NCBI GenBank assembly: GCA_008477525.1
Contig: SPDT01000007.1
Coordinates: forward strand, 2,480,001-2,544,000
Origin: Hypomyces perniciosus
Taxonomy: Eukaryota > Ascomycota > Sordariomycetes > Hypocreales > Hypocreaceae
Direction of reading: 5' to 3'
Length of the DNA stretch: 64,000 nucleotides
Numbering within the stretch: the first letter of the stretch is position 1; each line of letters opens with the position of its first letter. Position numbers and translations under genes: made by a program. Positions 32,216 to 47,087 of this stretch are shown piece after piece. Under the pieces are notes generated by a model. The model was not told the DNA's origin and searched no databases. It saw nothing but the letters and a program-made list of their open reading frames with translations.

Positions 32216-34305
32216 ATGCCCCCCAAGCGCAAACGACCGGACGAGCTTGCTGCTGCCCAGCCTGATGCTCAGCCTGGCCCTCCGCTCTCGTTAACGCGTC
32301 GTGCGACGCGTCAAACGCCGGTACATCCTCCGCCTGTACCCGCATCCGTGCTGCTTTCTCCGCCGCTCGCCTCTGCATCTGCATCTGCTTCCGCTTCCGC
32401 AGCCGCAGCCGCAGCCGCCCTGCCAAGTGCACATAAAACCATAACGGCGGTTCCTCTGCCTTCGTTCCCGCCGGAGCAGCAAAAGCGTGTTCGAGGGCGT
32501 CTAGCTGCTGCCAATAAACCGCTGCCGCTGCCGCTGCCGATGACAACAGCTACGGGCCAGGGCGTGATACTGCCGCTGCCGCCGCTCTCGCCCGGGACGA
32601 TCCGGGTTGCTGCGCCGTTACCTTCCCGGCGAGGGGCTGCAGTTGCTGCAAAGGACATGGCTAGCATTGCCGTCAAAGAGAACATTCGCCCCCCGGACCT
32701 TGTGGCTCCAGAGATTACGTATCATGTGCCCCAGGCAAACCACCATGGCCGGCAGTCCTCGCTGGTAAGGCCCCACGGACCGTCTGCGCCACCCCCGACG
32801 CTGGATAAGATATCGCCGCCACTGCCGCTGGTGGTCACGCCAGTACCGCCTCCGAAGCCGCCGACATTGCCTGCATCCGAACGAGCACCGCTAAGAGCGG
32901 ACCGCAACATTGATAAGGTTGTGTTGGGGAATCTGTGCTTCCGGACATGGTATCCGAGTTACTATGGCAAGGAGGTGCTAGGGGATACGTCGGGCAATGC
33001 GAAGGGTGGCAGCAAGGATGGGGCTAAAGATACCACTGGTGGAAAAGCACAGTCGAAGAAGGACAAGGATCACCAACCGATGCTGGAGAGGCTGTATGTA
33101 TGCCCCAGCTGCTTCAAGTATGCAAAGGAACTGGTGGCATGGTGGGGTCACGTCAAGCTGTGCCAGCAACGGGGCTACGTGCCTGGGAAGAAGGTTTACA
33201 TCCATCCAAGGGGCAGGCGGACGGTGATTGTACCGCATGACAGCAGCAAAGGCCCTGGGCCGAAGAAGAGACGAGGCGATGTGGCAATGAAGTATGTTGA
33301 GGAGGTGGTCCAGGACGAAGGGGAGTGGAGCATCTGGGAGGTTGATGGAGAGGAAGACGGGGTAAGTTCAAAACTTGATACTACTACTCTGCCGCAGGCC
33401 TCTAGAACTAATTGTCGTTGTTGTAGCTCTTCTGCCAGAATCTCTCACTCTTTGCCAAACTCTTCCTTGATAACAAGTCTGTCTTCTTTGATGTGACGGG
33501 CTTCAATTACTTTTTATTAGTATACACACCGCCGCCAGTAACGACAACTGCGGGGGCTAGCACGCCGCAAGTACCTCAGGTCACGGGTTTCTTTTCCAAG
33601 GAGAAGATGTCATGGGATAACAACAACTTGGCATGTATCCTGGTGTTCCCCCCGTGGCAGCGCAAGGGGCTTGGGGCGCTCTTGATGGGCGCTTCTTACG
33701 AGATCTCTCGGCGTGAAGGCATCATCGGCGGGCCGGAGAAGCCTATTTCAGACTTGGGCAAAAAGGGGTACAAACGATTCTGGTCAGGGGAGATTGCTCG
33801 CTGGCTGTTAAGTCTGGATACCGGCCAGGACGGTGGAGACAACGGGCAAGAAACTATTGTGGATGTCGAAGATTGCAGTCAAGGAACTTGGATTTCACTT
33901 GAGGACTGTTTGATGGTGTTGCGAGATATGGGGGTCGTGGAAGATGCAGGAATGGGGCTAGGGAAACCTGAGAAGGCAGAAGAGCCGCAGCCACAACTGC
34001 CGGAGGAAGAGAAGAAGAAGAAACAGGGAAGTGGGGTCGAAGAGGAGAGCAACAAGCATCAAGGTGGGCGCACCGGGGCAGGGGCAGGGGCAGGCGAAAC
34101 AGAAGAGGACAAGCAAAAGACGAAGAAGACGACCAAGGAGGTGCCTCGCGTGCGGGTCGATAAGGAGGCGGTGCGTCGTTATGTGGCCGCTCATCGACTT
34201 CAACTCGAGAAGACGTGTGACCCAGACGGGTTTGTGGAGGGATACGCCATGAAGGCTAGAGATAAGGCCCAAAGTGAAGACGCTGAGGCTCAGGAGGAGG
34301 TATAA
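32216..34305 (+). CDS. MYST-family histone acetyltransferase, Sas2-like
   Basis: Two exons, 32216-33361 and 33427-34305, with a 65-nt intron; 674 residues. The first 225 residues are Pro/Ala/Ser-rich and include a (Ser-Ala)n-polyAla tract. The MYST domain then starts at VLGNLCFRTWYPSYYG. It has the C2HC zinc finger (CPSCFKYAKELVAWWGHVKLC), the LFLDNKSVFFDV block after the splice, the catalytic-loop Cys452 in NLACILVFPPWQ, the acetyl-CoA loop QRKGLGALL, and catalytic Glu486 in GGPEKPISDLG. There is no chromodomain or PHD finger, which argues against Esa1 and Sas3 and for the Sas2 (H4K16) class. The C-terminal part has a lysine/glutamate-rich insert. A MYST enzyme is certain; the subclass is inferred. 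Confidence 0.9.
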
Positions 34306-37300
34306 GGATAAGAGAGGAGAGTGGGTGAGAGGAAGCATGATCTGACGAGGATGATAATGATACCCCCCCCTATAGTATTTGCTCCAAGCACGGCTACTAA
34401 TACGTGCGATTATCGACTGAAGAGCGGGATGTGGCGAACGGGGCAAGGCCATACTCCGTCCACGGCCCCGGACTCGTTTAGACTGCGGGATTGCGCGACC
34501 AGTATGCTGGTTGTACCCCAGATTCACGATGAAATACTGAATTGTATTGGCCTGGGAGGTGAACCGCGTGTCAAGGGTTCTCTCTTCTTCTAAGTCCAAG
34601 GCATCTTGATCTGTGGAGAGAAACCAACAACCCCAGGACACGGACAGACGGACCAAGGATGGGCTCCATCGTGGAGATGGCAACTCCTCTGTTAATTGCC
34701 GCCATCAGACAATGGTGCCAACTTTCTTCTTGTTGCAAAGCTAGACGAATCGGCCAGTGATGCTAATGTTACTACAAGATGTTGTGTTCAAAACAGCAAA
34801 TGAGCTTAAAGCAATGACAGTGTTCCATATTCCATTGAAGCTCTCTCATCACTGTGTATCTTTCACGCGGTGCCAACTTCCTCAGGTTTTGCCAAATCGT
34901 TGCCTCAGTCCAAAAGAATCAGGAAAAAGGAGTTGAAAAGCCGCTTTCGGCCATGGCGAGATTTGATGGGCTTGTTGGTGGATCAAATGCATCATAGCAA
35001 TAATGTGACCCGAAGAATTCTCGTGACAGGATGGCACGAAGTATATTACTAGGACGACCCCCCTCCTTTTCTCGAGCTGACACTGGCACTGTGCAAGGGA
35101 GGGGTGTCCTCTCAAAGGGAACAGATATGAACCCTGGTTCATGGATCACACGCGTGATAAAGGGTGTGAATAAGAAGGGTTGGCACGGCAAAGCACGGCG
35201 ATATTGGCTGGCAGATGTATCCATCCCGTCGGTGCGAGCCTAAGGCAACCTCACTTCTTGGCCTGAATTGGCGATCCAAGGTCACAATGAGGACTCCATA
35301 ATAGCCCCATAATCGGGATAAGGACCCGTGTCATTGTTGTTGGCCTGAGCTGAGAGAATTTTTTCACTCAGCCATGAGAGTTGTGCTCATGGTTGGCATT
35401 TTCATGAATCAAGCACATCGGAACAAACCCTTTTTTTTCTCCGATAGTCACTCATTCAGCTTCATATCTTGAGAGCAGTACTTCGTAGTTCGTTTGTCTT
35501 GCCAATGGATGGATGGCACCATCACGCCTCATTCTGCTTCTTCGGGGAGCCGCAAAATGACGCACTACAAGTTAGTGGTCACAGGGACCCTGCATTTTCC
35601 AGGGTGGGAAAAATTTTTCCATCCTTCGTCTGGCTTCCTCGGACGGCCCGAAATGGTGGTGTCGACACTAGGAGCCCACTAGGCACAGTGACGTATCTGC
35701 TGTACGATACCCTGTAGGAACCCTCTGTAGCTCACTGAAGCAGCTGTTGCAGCGTCTGTTTCCGCTTTAACGCCGCTGGCGCAATCCTATTGGACATACC
35801 GCCGGGCTGGGAAGCCGATAGATGATACCGGTCGTACCTGTACGAAGTACGCGGTACCTCATCTCTCATCTCTCATCATCCTCGTCATATAGCACGCCAG
35901 GATAAGTCAGACCGATTTTCCGGGAGCCGACCTCATCGTTTGTACTCGTATGACCGAACATCCTCCTCACTCTGTATGAACGAAGAGGCATTTTTTTCTT
36001 CAATCTCAATCGTTGCTTTCATAGCCGTTGTAGTAATAAGTGGCTGCATCATGAAAGTATCGAGGGAACGGTCCAACGGGCGGAAAGCGGACTGCCGGCG
36101 CTCGGTATTAGTAGAACGTAACACTCGTACATACGAGGAGGTAGTATCGCTGTATGTAGGATCAGCCAAGCAAGGTCACCCTGCCAGCCTTTTTTTCGGT
36201 GCGTGCATATTGTGCTTCTTCGGGAGCAGACACATTCGACGAGTCGCAAGAAAAAAATGGAGGAATACGTCTTCCCTTTTATACTGCTCCACGAACCTGC
36301 TTCCTCCCTCTTCAATGGAAGAGTCATCAGGGGCCCTCGAGCATCTCAAAGCCAGCCAGAGCTTGCTCCCCATCCTTATCTCGCTCGTTCCTCTGTTCCG
36401 TGTCCGTCCTAAAAGCACAGGCACGGACTACCTGCGACACAAGTCCCTCTGTGCCCCCATTCACAGCGTGATAATACCACCCATGCAAGTACCTCCATCA
36501 TCGCGACACCCCTCTAGCAGGGTGAAGCTGTCAAGCCAAAGCCGAACACCCTTGCTCAGATCCACCCACGTGTCAGGCAAAGGCTTGCCTGATTCATGGC
36601 ACTTCTGCTGATCCTGTTGGTCTCTTTTTGGCTGCACTCCCAACAGCACCAAGTGGGGCGTGGGGGCGTCGTTGAGCGAGCCTCATCCATTCGCAGAACC
36701 TCATGTTATCAAAGTTCTCCATCAGATAAGTCTGGATATCGAAAGTTAAACCCACTCTCTTCATGCCTCAGACAACAACAATGAAGCAAAAATTTTCTCA
36801 GGCCGCCAGCAATCAAACCGACACGCCCCCTTTCTCAGAGCCCACCCATCGGAATGAAGCTGGTCCTTCGCACTCTTCCAACCCTGCTGGCTGCATCGTA
36901 GTCGAGTTTTTGTCGATCACACTCACTCTGTACAGAGTTGGTTGTGAGTGATAGATAGTTCACACAACATGTTAGACTCGCCATCCGAATCTCTCAATGC
37001 CCCGAATGGATAGTAAACCCTTTGCTTAAAGGCAAAAAGATTGTCCATAGTCGTCAATACCCATTTTTGGGGGACTTTCGACCGGAATTCCAACCAAAAC
37101 TGTTCGTAGGCCTTGTGCCATGATTCGTAGTCCGCTGGCGCCAAGGAAGTCAACACCTCAGGCTGTGAAACCTCAAAGCGCAAAGAATCCACACCCGGCT
37201 TCCCCCGACCGAGTTCCAGCCCGTTTGTAGGCCGCCATACCGCTCCAAATTCGCACCGCGCTCGTTTCTTGTGCTGGGAATTTCGCTCGTTTGCCCGCCC

Positions 37301-37506
37301 ACTGACCACCGTAGCCCCGGTTGAAGTCTGACTTCCATTGGCCCCTTGGCCATTCCCCAAGGTGGGTCTTCTCTTTTCTTGCCCTTCCTCCAGCTCCAGT
37401 TCTCTTTTTCTCTTCCTTCTTCCCTCCAGACTCGATCTCTTCACCTTCACTCCATCCAACCATCCAGTCCATCCTCAACCTACCCATCTCCCCTCAAACC
37501 ATCACA
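34306..37506. other. 3.2-kb spacer sas2-atp9
   Basis: No gene is supported. The longest open frames (plus 35940-36611, minus 36923-37459) start at TTG and match no family. Two TACTYCGTA copies (35479, 35841). The last 150 bp before atp9 are strongly pyrimidine-rich (CCTTCC, CTCC), as in promoters and leaders of highly expressed fungal genes. Confidence 0.5.
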
Positions 37507-40719
<3,213 letters not shown>

Positions 40720-43406
40720 TCACTTCTTAAACGTCGCACTCTTCTCTCCCCTAACCGGCGGCATCCTCCTAGCCGGCTTAATCTCGTCATCTCCCGTATG
40801 CGCATATGGATCAAACACCTTCTTCCTCTTCTTATCCTCTTGAGCTGGCTCCTTGGCCTCATCCCGCTTCGCATGCATAACCGACGCGGCCTTCGTATAA
40901 TCAAACGGAACCGCCTGATACTTGGCCTGCGCTTCCCCGTTCGTCTTCTTTTTGGCCTTCTCCGCCGCCTTGCGTGCGTGCTTTTCTTCGTGTCGCTTGG
41001 CGCGTATCTCCATAGTTTTCTGCTTCTTGGCCTTCTTCTCCTCCTTGCGTTGTTTCTTCTTTTCCATTTTCAGGGCCTTCTTCGATCTGTGGGGTGCGTC
41101 ATCTTCCATTGAAATAACGTTATCGTCGCCTTCATCTTCCATCTCCTCATCACCATCGGAGTCTGGGTCGTTGTCACTAGATCCTGACCCACCATCCTCT
41201 ATGGCTTCAGACTTCCTCTTCCTTCCTCTTCGTAGCGTGAATTCCTCGTCTGGTTCCTGTACAGCCTCTGTGGGCACCGTTGGAAGTGCCTCCACTTTGG
41301 GCTCTTCTGTCGGTGTAATCTGCGCAGCTTCTTCGGCCTCTGCCTCAACCACCATTTCTGGGCCCTCTTCGACAAATCGCTGCCACGGGAAGGGGATGTG
41401 GTCATCCTGCACCTTAACAGCCTGCTTAGCCCCCTCCCAACGCGAACTGATAGCCATGTCACCAAACAGTCGTGATCGCGACAATTGACCGGCTGTGACC
41501 TCTCCCTCGACTACTGGCGTTTTTGTTTGAGTCTTGGCTATCCTAAGACCATTCCTTGGCTGCATGGACTCGGGAGCTTGTGACGCAAAGAAGTGCAGCA
41601 GGCTTGGGCCGCCTCGAGTCTTCGCCTCCTGGAGCTGGCTCCACAGGTCATTAACGCGCGACCGTGCCAGCGGCGCAGTCAATGGAAGCAAGCTATGAAG
41701 AGCTTTAGCATCAGGTGGGTTTACGCGAGCGATTTCAGTAACGTTGCTGGTTCCTAAAACAAAGTTGGGGCTTTCGTCCTCTTTGCGCGCCGTCGCATCT
41801 CGCCACTTCCACAGCGCTCTGAATACGGCGAACTGCTCGCTATTAAAAGCAAAATGCGAGTTTTTCAGGACATAGTTGTACCATCCCCTGGACCCTTCTC
41901 CGGTTTCCTCGTTAAAATCCGGGTGTTCATGTCGAGAAAGCGAGAGCTCCCGAGACTTTTGCAAGGCGCGGCTAATGAGGTCCTTATCGGGGTCATTTCG
42001 GTCTGAGAATTCAACAAGCTCGTTTCGAATCCGGTCATAAATATAGAGGAGATAATGGGTATCAGAGCGAGCATAATACATCATCTCTTCAGGGATAGGC
42101 CTAGTTGAAATCAGCGGATGTCACTCGAATCGAATGTTTAATACCATACCGTATTCTCCAGTCGGCAAGCTGATATTGCTTGTCAGCATCGAAGTTGACG
42201 AATTTCGAAAGAAGGAAAGCCAAACTCCTGCCTGAATAGTGGAGAAGTTCGCACGCAAAGAATGTGTCGAAGAGACCATTGACGTAGAGTCCAAGATCTC
42301 GCTGCAGCCAGACCATATCCATATATGCACCATGGAAAACCTGCAAGATTATGAGGAATAGCGCGTTTGGCGGACTACGGAGTACATACCTTAACAATGC
42401 TGGGGTCGGCAAAAACTTCATTCAGCACCTCAAGCTTGTGGCGCCAGGGTTTCAGGGTGTCGACAATCCAGTCTTTCTCCCGAGTGCTGATCTGCATTAG
42501 AGAGACAAGACCAACGTAGGTTCTGAAATCGTGATGCTCCAGGTCGACAGCAATCTCCTTGGCCTTTTTCAGCTCCTTGAGCATCTCGAGGACACCCTCG
42601 TATGTGTCCACCCAAGTAGCCGAGGTCGTCTCAGCGGGTTGTGAAGGTATTGGCTCAAGAGACCGAAAGACCTGGTCGGGGTATTTCATTCCCAATATCT
42701 CCGTTTCGTAGGGATGTTTAAATCTATTCCCAGTGTGTCTGGTTAGCGGCCTGGTTAAAAATGGTAGGCAAAGGTTAACATACTGGGGCGCGCCATTATC
42801 GCCGACAAAGGAAACAAAGCTCTTATCCAATGGTACTTTCGCATGTGGCTTCTTTGTGAGAATGGGTTTCCAAGGCCCCGTAGGGAAATTGCTGGGTTGG
42901 ACCTCGAAGCCGATCTGTGGCTTTTTCACATTGGCGTTGCGAATAACCTTGCCCGTTGACTTTGGTTTCTTGGACCTGGGAGTCTGGTTGCCAAATATTA
43001 GCATAAAAAATCTTGGCTCGAGTAGGTATCGGGGGATATTCACCGAATCAGCACCGGGGGGGTCTTTTCTTTTGACCAAGCCCGTATACTCGTCGATTGC
43101 TGTATCTGCCTTTTCCAGGACGGTGTCCACCACATCTACCACGGCGCGCCAATGCATTTCGACATCCTCGGCATCTTCTAACTTTGGCGCTTTAAGGCCA
43201 CAAGCTCGTGCCACCGATTGCAACAGCCGCGTGGACAGGTCAAGAATACGCAACGTCTTTTCATCGAGTTGGTCGGCGGCCTGGGGATTGACGGTGCGCT
43301 GGAAGCTGAGGTCCTCGGCAGCAAGGCGGTTGACATTCTTAACCGTTGAAATGAGGGACTTTTGTATCCCTTCCTGCAGGGACTTGAAGTCCTGCGACGG
43401 CTCCAT
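40720..43406 (-). CDS. rrp6: Exosome 3'-5' exonuclease Rrp6
   Basis: Five exons: 43406-43044, 42983-42784, 42723-42390, 42340-42150, 42100-40720; introns 60, 60, 49 and 49 nt; 822 residues. Rrp6 is the nuclear exosome-linked DEDDy exonuclease that trims rRNA and snoRNA precursors and degrades aberrant nuclear RNA. The N-terminal PMC2NT region starts MEPSQDFKSLQEGI. The catalytic residues are Asp248 and Glu250 (IAVDLEHHDF), Asp307 (FHGAYMDMVWLQRD), and Tyr372 with Asp376 (YYARSDTHYLL). An HRDC domain follows (about 445-520: FAVFRALWKWRDATARK, ALHSLLPL), then a long Lys/Glu-rich tail with nuclear localisation character. Introns 1 and 2 keep the frame and lack stops, so a naive reading inserts 20 residues each. 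ATG 43406 is used; a TTG lies seven codons upstream. Confidence 0.94.
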
Positions 43407-44858
43407 GGCGATGCGTAGCTCTCGCAAGGCGACGATGCGATGGCGTCGTGATGATTGATGGTGTCCAAGAAAATTGCGGGCTAGTGCAGAAGTTCCGTCT
43501 TATCGATAAGAATCTTTTCTTGGGGGCTTGGCAAGCTTGAGTATGTACTACTTAGTAAGCACTACTACCTGCATACGAAGTACAGCCGGTAATAGTCAGT
43601 AGTTAGTAGGCTGGTTGTACCGCGCGGGTAGAAGGATTCAAAGAACTTGGTTTTTTGGGTGCCAAATATTAATTCTACATAGAAATGGCGATGTAAATAC
43701 AACCTAATTCAGATTTACCAGCGGTATTTCATTGATCTCAGGCTTAGCTAATAAAGATTACACTGGTTGTATGTAGCTTGTCCTATTATAGAAGAAAGCC
43801 GATTGGTGCCATTGCCCTGTATTGATCTATGACAGCAGAGGTGTTTGCGAATGTGACCTTGTTTTTTTTCTCTAAAAATAATCACTCATAGTATTACAAT
43901 ATTTGCTCCATTGGTTACATCAGATGCCAATGTAGTATTTTTATCGGTCCGGTGCCATTTCGTCACAGCATTTGCGCGCAAAATTGTATCGTGCATGGCC
44001 AGGCCATCCTCATCGATTGGCCAGAAACACAGGCTCTCTCGGCCTCACTTTGAGGGCCGCCCTTAAGTCGTCATTTAGGCTGCATCCTTTTCGCATGGAC
44101 TGCCTGCCACTACTCTCTCATTATGTACCTACCAGGAGAAAACACTCTGTAAGTTGTCTTACGTATGTACGTCGTATTGCTCTTTGAATCATGACAGTGT
44201 AAGATGGGATGTTCCGCCCAAAAGAGTGGTACCCACGAAGTAGACATCTATACTTCGGATACAGGTACTAATCCCAACGACTCAAACGCCATCACGCGGT
44301 ACTGCCGATATATATGATACATGGCTGATACTTTATCCATACCATAGGGCTGCCAATCAACAAGGCAGATGTGCGAGTAACCTGAACGTTCCATGCGGGT
44401 CTCCTGCGGCGCAGAACTCGAAGCTACCCCTCCTTAGATCATTCTGGGAAGCTGCAAACTGCCCCTCTTCAAATTTCATATAAACCGGCATCCTGCTGCT
44501 TTATCAGCAGTAGGCCATCCATCTTTCACACCCCATTCCTTGTGGGACAAGAAAATATCCCCAGGGGCTGCCCAGAGACACCGAATGTTTGCGTGCAGGG
44601 AAAGGCGATAGCAACTGCCGATCAGGAGGCTGTCTGCGTTGCCTCGCGCTTCTCAACACTCGTCCAACTGCAGTGTCGTCATCCCGGACGATCGATCCCA
44701 CTTCCCCACGTTTCTGTGGTATTAGACTATTGCATAGTCTCCCGCCACTGCGTTGAGCGTCTTCTAGCCTCGCTTCAGCTGATTGCTATATATTGTATTC
44801 ATCACCCCTCTCTCTTACGAGCGCCGCCTTCTTCACAACAAACCAACAGTCAGATACG
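43407..44858. other. Divergent promoter region rrp6-tps1
   Basis: 1.45 kb between divergent rrp6 and tps1. One TACTYCGTA copy (43574). The right half carries several CCCCT/AGGGG pentamers described separately, and a CATATAAA element at 44477-44484. No gene. Confidence 0.5.
44427..44809. promoter_or_regulatory. Candidate stress-response elements upstream of tps1
   Basis: Four CCCCT or AGGGG pentamers lie at 44427-44431, 44462-44466, 44563-44567 and 44805-44809, within 435 bp of the tps1 ATG. This pentamer is the STRE recognised by Msn2/4-type zinc-finger factors in yeast, and trehalose synthesis is stress-induced there. Pentamers occur often by chance, so this is suggestive only. Confidence 0.35.
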
Positions 44859-46510
44859 ATGCCTGGTGTCGTTGGCGCAGATGGCGAGGCCGCCTCTGGC
44901 CGTCTCCTCCTCCTCTCTAACCGTCTACCCATCACTATCAAGCGCTCAGAAGATGGAAGCTATAGCTTTTCCATGTCGTCGGGTGGCCTTGTCACTGGCC
45001 TCAGCGGCCTCAGCAAGACGACCAGCTTTCAGTGGTATGGCTGGCCGGGACTTGAAGTCCCCGAGAACGAAATCGATGGAATGAAGCGCCGCCTCAAGGA
45101 GGAATATGGCGCTCACCCAGTCTTCATCGACGACGAACTCGCCGACAGACATTACAACGGCTTCGCTAGTGAGCTTGCTTGCTATCATGTTGTAATTCCT
45201 TGTGGTTCTGACAAAAACTTGCAGACTCTATCCTCTGGCCACTCTTCCACTACCATCCCGGCGAAATCACATTTGACGAGTCCGCCTGGACCGCATACCA
45301 GGAAGTCAACCGCCTTTTCGCCAAGACCGTTATCAAGGATGTACAAGACGGCGACCTTATCTGGGTCCACGACTACCACTTAATGCTACTCCCCCAGATG
45401 CTGCGGGAGGAAATTGGACAGACCAAGAAAAATGTCAAAATTGGCTTCTTCCTACATACCCCTTTCCCAAGTAGCGAGATCTACCGCATCCTCCCCGTGC
45501 GAGAGGCCCTTCTCACAGGTCTGCTGGACTGTGATCTCATTGGTTTCCATACATATGACTACGCACGCCATTTCCTCAGCAGCTGCTCCCGAATCTTAGA
45601 TACACCAACCACTCCTAACGGAGTCGACTGGAACGGCCGTTTTGTCACCATTGGTGCTTTCCCCATCGGCATTGACCCGGAAAAGTTCGTCGAGGGCCTC
45701 AAGAAGCCCAAGGTCCTGGAACGCATTGCTACCCTGAGCCGCAAGTTTGAAGGTGTCAAACTCATTGTCGGCGTCGACCGCCTCGATTATATTAAGGGTG
45801 TACCGCAGAAGCTGCATGCTCTCGAAGTGTTCTTGACGGAACACCCCGAATGGATCGGCAAAATCGTCCTTGTCCAGGTCGCTGTCCCATCTCGGCAAGA
45901 TGTTGAGGAGTATCAAAATCTCCGTGCCGTTGTCAACGAACTCGTCGGTCGTATCAACGGAAAGTTTGGCACCATCGAGTTCATGCCCATACACTTCCTT
46001 CACCAGTCTGTCTCCTTTGAAGAACTCACCGCTCTCTACGCCGTCTCGGACGTATGTTTGGTATCATCTACACGTGACGGCATGAACTTGGTCTCATACG
46101 AGTACATTGCTACCCAGCGCGATAATCACGGCGTCATGATCCTCAGTGAGTTTACCGGTGCCGCGCAGTCTCTCAACGGCAGTCTCATTGTCAACCCTTG
46201 GAACACGGAGGAGCTTGCCAACGCCATCCACGACGCCGTCACCATGAGCCCCGAACAACGCGAGGCCAATTACCGCAAGCTCGAGCGTTACGTCTTCAAG
46301 TACACCAGTGCCTGGTGGGGTGCCAGCTTCGTCGCTGAGATGACTCGCCTCAGTACCGAGAGCACTCAGCCAAAGACACTGCGCAACGTTTCCGGCGCAC
46401 TTGTCGGCTTGGGTCAGAAGATTCAGGAGGCGGCCGAAGAAGTCAAGGAGGAGGTCAAGGAGGCCTTGGTCGGTGAGCAGTCGACTGATGTGTCGGAAGT
46501 CCCCCAGTAG
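44859..46510 (+). CDS. tps1: Trehalose-6-phosphate synthase (GT20)
   Basis: Two exons, 44859-45168 and 45225-46510, with a 56-nt intron; 531 residues. Tps1 joins UDP-glucose and glucose-6-phosphate to form trehalose-6-phosphate, the first step of trehalose synthesis, and influences glycolytic flux and stress tolerance in fungi. Family motifs in order are LLLLSNRLPITIK, SSGGLVTGLSGL, WYGWPG, the spliced SILWPLFHYHPG, WVHDYHLMLLP, HTPFPSSEIYRILP, GVDRLDYIKG and TRDGMNLVSYEY. The catalytic GT-B domain is complete and there is no phosphatase domain, as expected for Tps1 rather than Tps2. The C-terminal 40 residues are a charged Glu/Lys/Val tail. Length is close to the usual 480-530. Confidence 0.97.
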
Positions 46511-47087
46511 ATTTTTTTCCCTTTGTTTTGCAGGAGGAGCATAAAGGTGTTTTGCTCAGATCAGCGAGCTAAGATATATAAGCGTGTATAAACGACAAGT
46601 CCCATGTGTCCCCCAATTTGATATCTGTGGGAATGGGTCGGTTTCGTATAGTGAGTCTTTGGAGGGGGATTATTTGGCTGGTCAATAAACGAACGATTCA
46701 TAAATACGAGCACGATTTTCAGATGCAACCTAGAGAGTTCAATCCTGAGAGTGAGTGAGGCCTTGTCTTGCTTTTCAGTACATGGTTTGTGATATTAAGC
46801 TACCTAATCTACATACCAGTAGGCACACGATGCAGCACCAACGTATGATAGCAAAGACCGTGGCACTCTTGACGTGGCGTAACTCGCTTCTCTTCACGGC
46901 GCATTGGTAGGTAGGTATCTAAGCCAAGAAAAAAAAAACAAAGAAGTCAAGCGAGCCCAGAAAACTCCGACCCTCCTCCAACAGCGTGTGAAAAGTAAGC
47001 TATGGTATCCGGAATATCTCTCTTTTCACATTCTGTTCCCCCCAATACCTTGCATTTACGTCTCAAACTTCCCAAAATAGGCCCAGT
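46511..47087. other. Convergent spacer tps1-vid27
   Basis: 577 bp between convergent stop codons; presumably the two 3' UTRs. No other feature is seen. Confidence 0.5.

Noticed and set aside
35940..36611. 223-codon plus-strand open frame between sas2 and atp9
   Set aside because: It begins at TTG; a hydrophobic start gives way to random-looking sequence, and I see no family.
36923..37459. 179-codon minus-strand open frame over the atp9 promoter
   Set aside because: It begins at TTG, is antisense to the pyrimidine-rich atp9 leader (hence its Arg/Lys/Glu bias), and matches nothing known.
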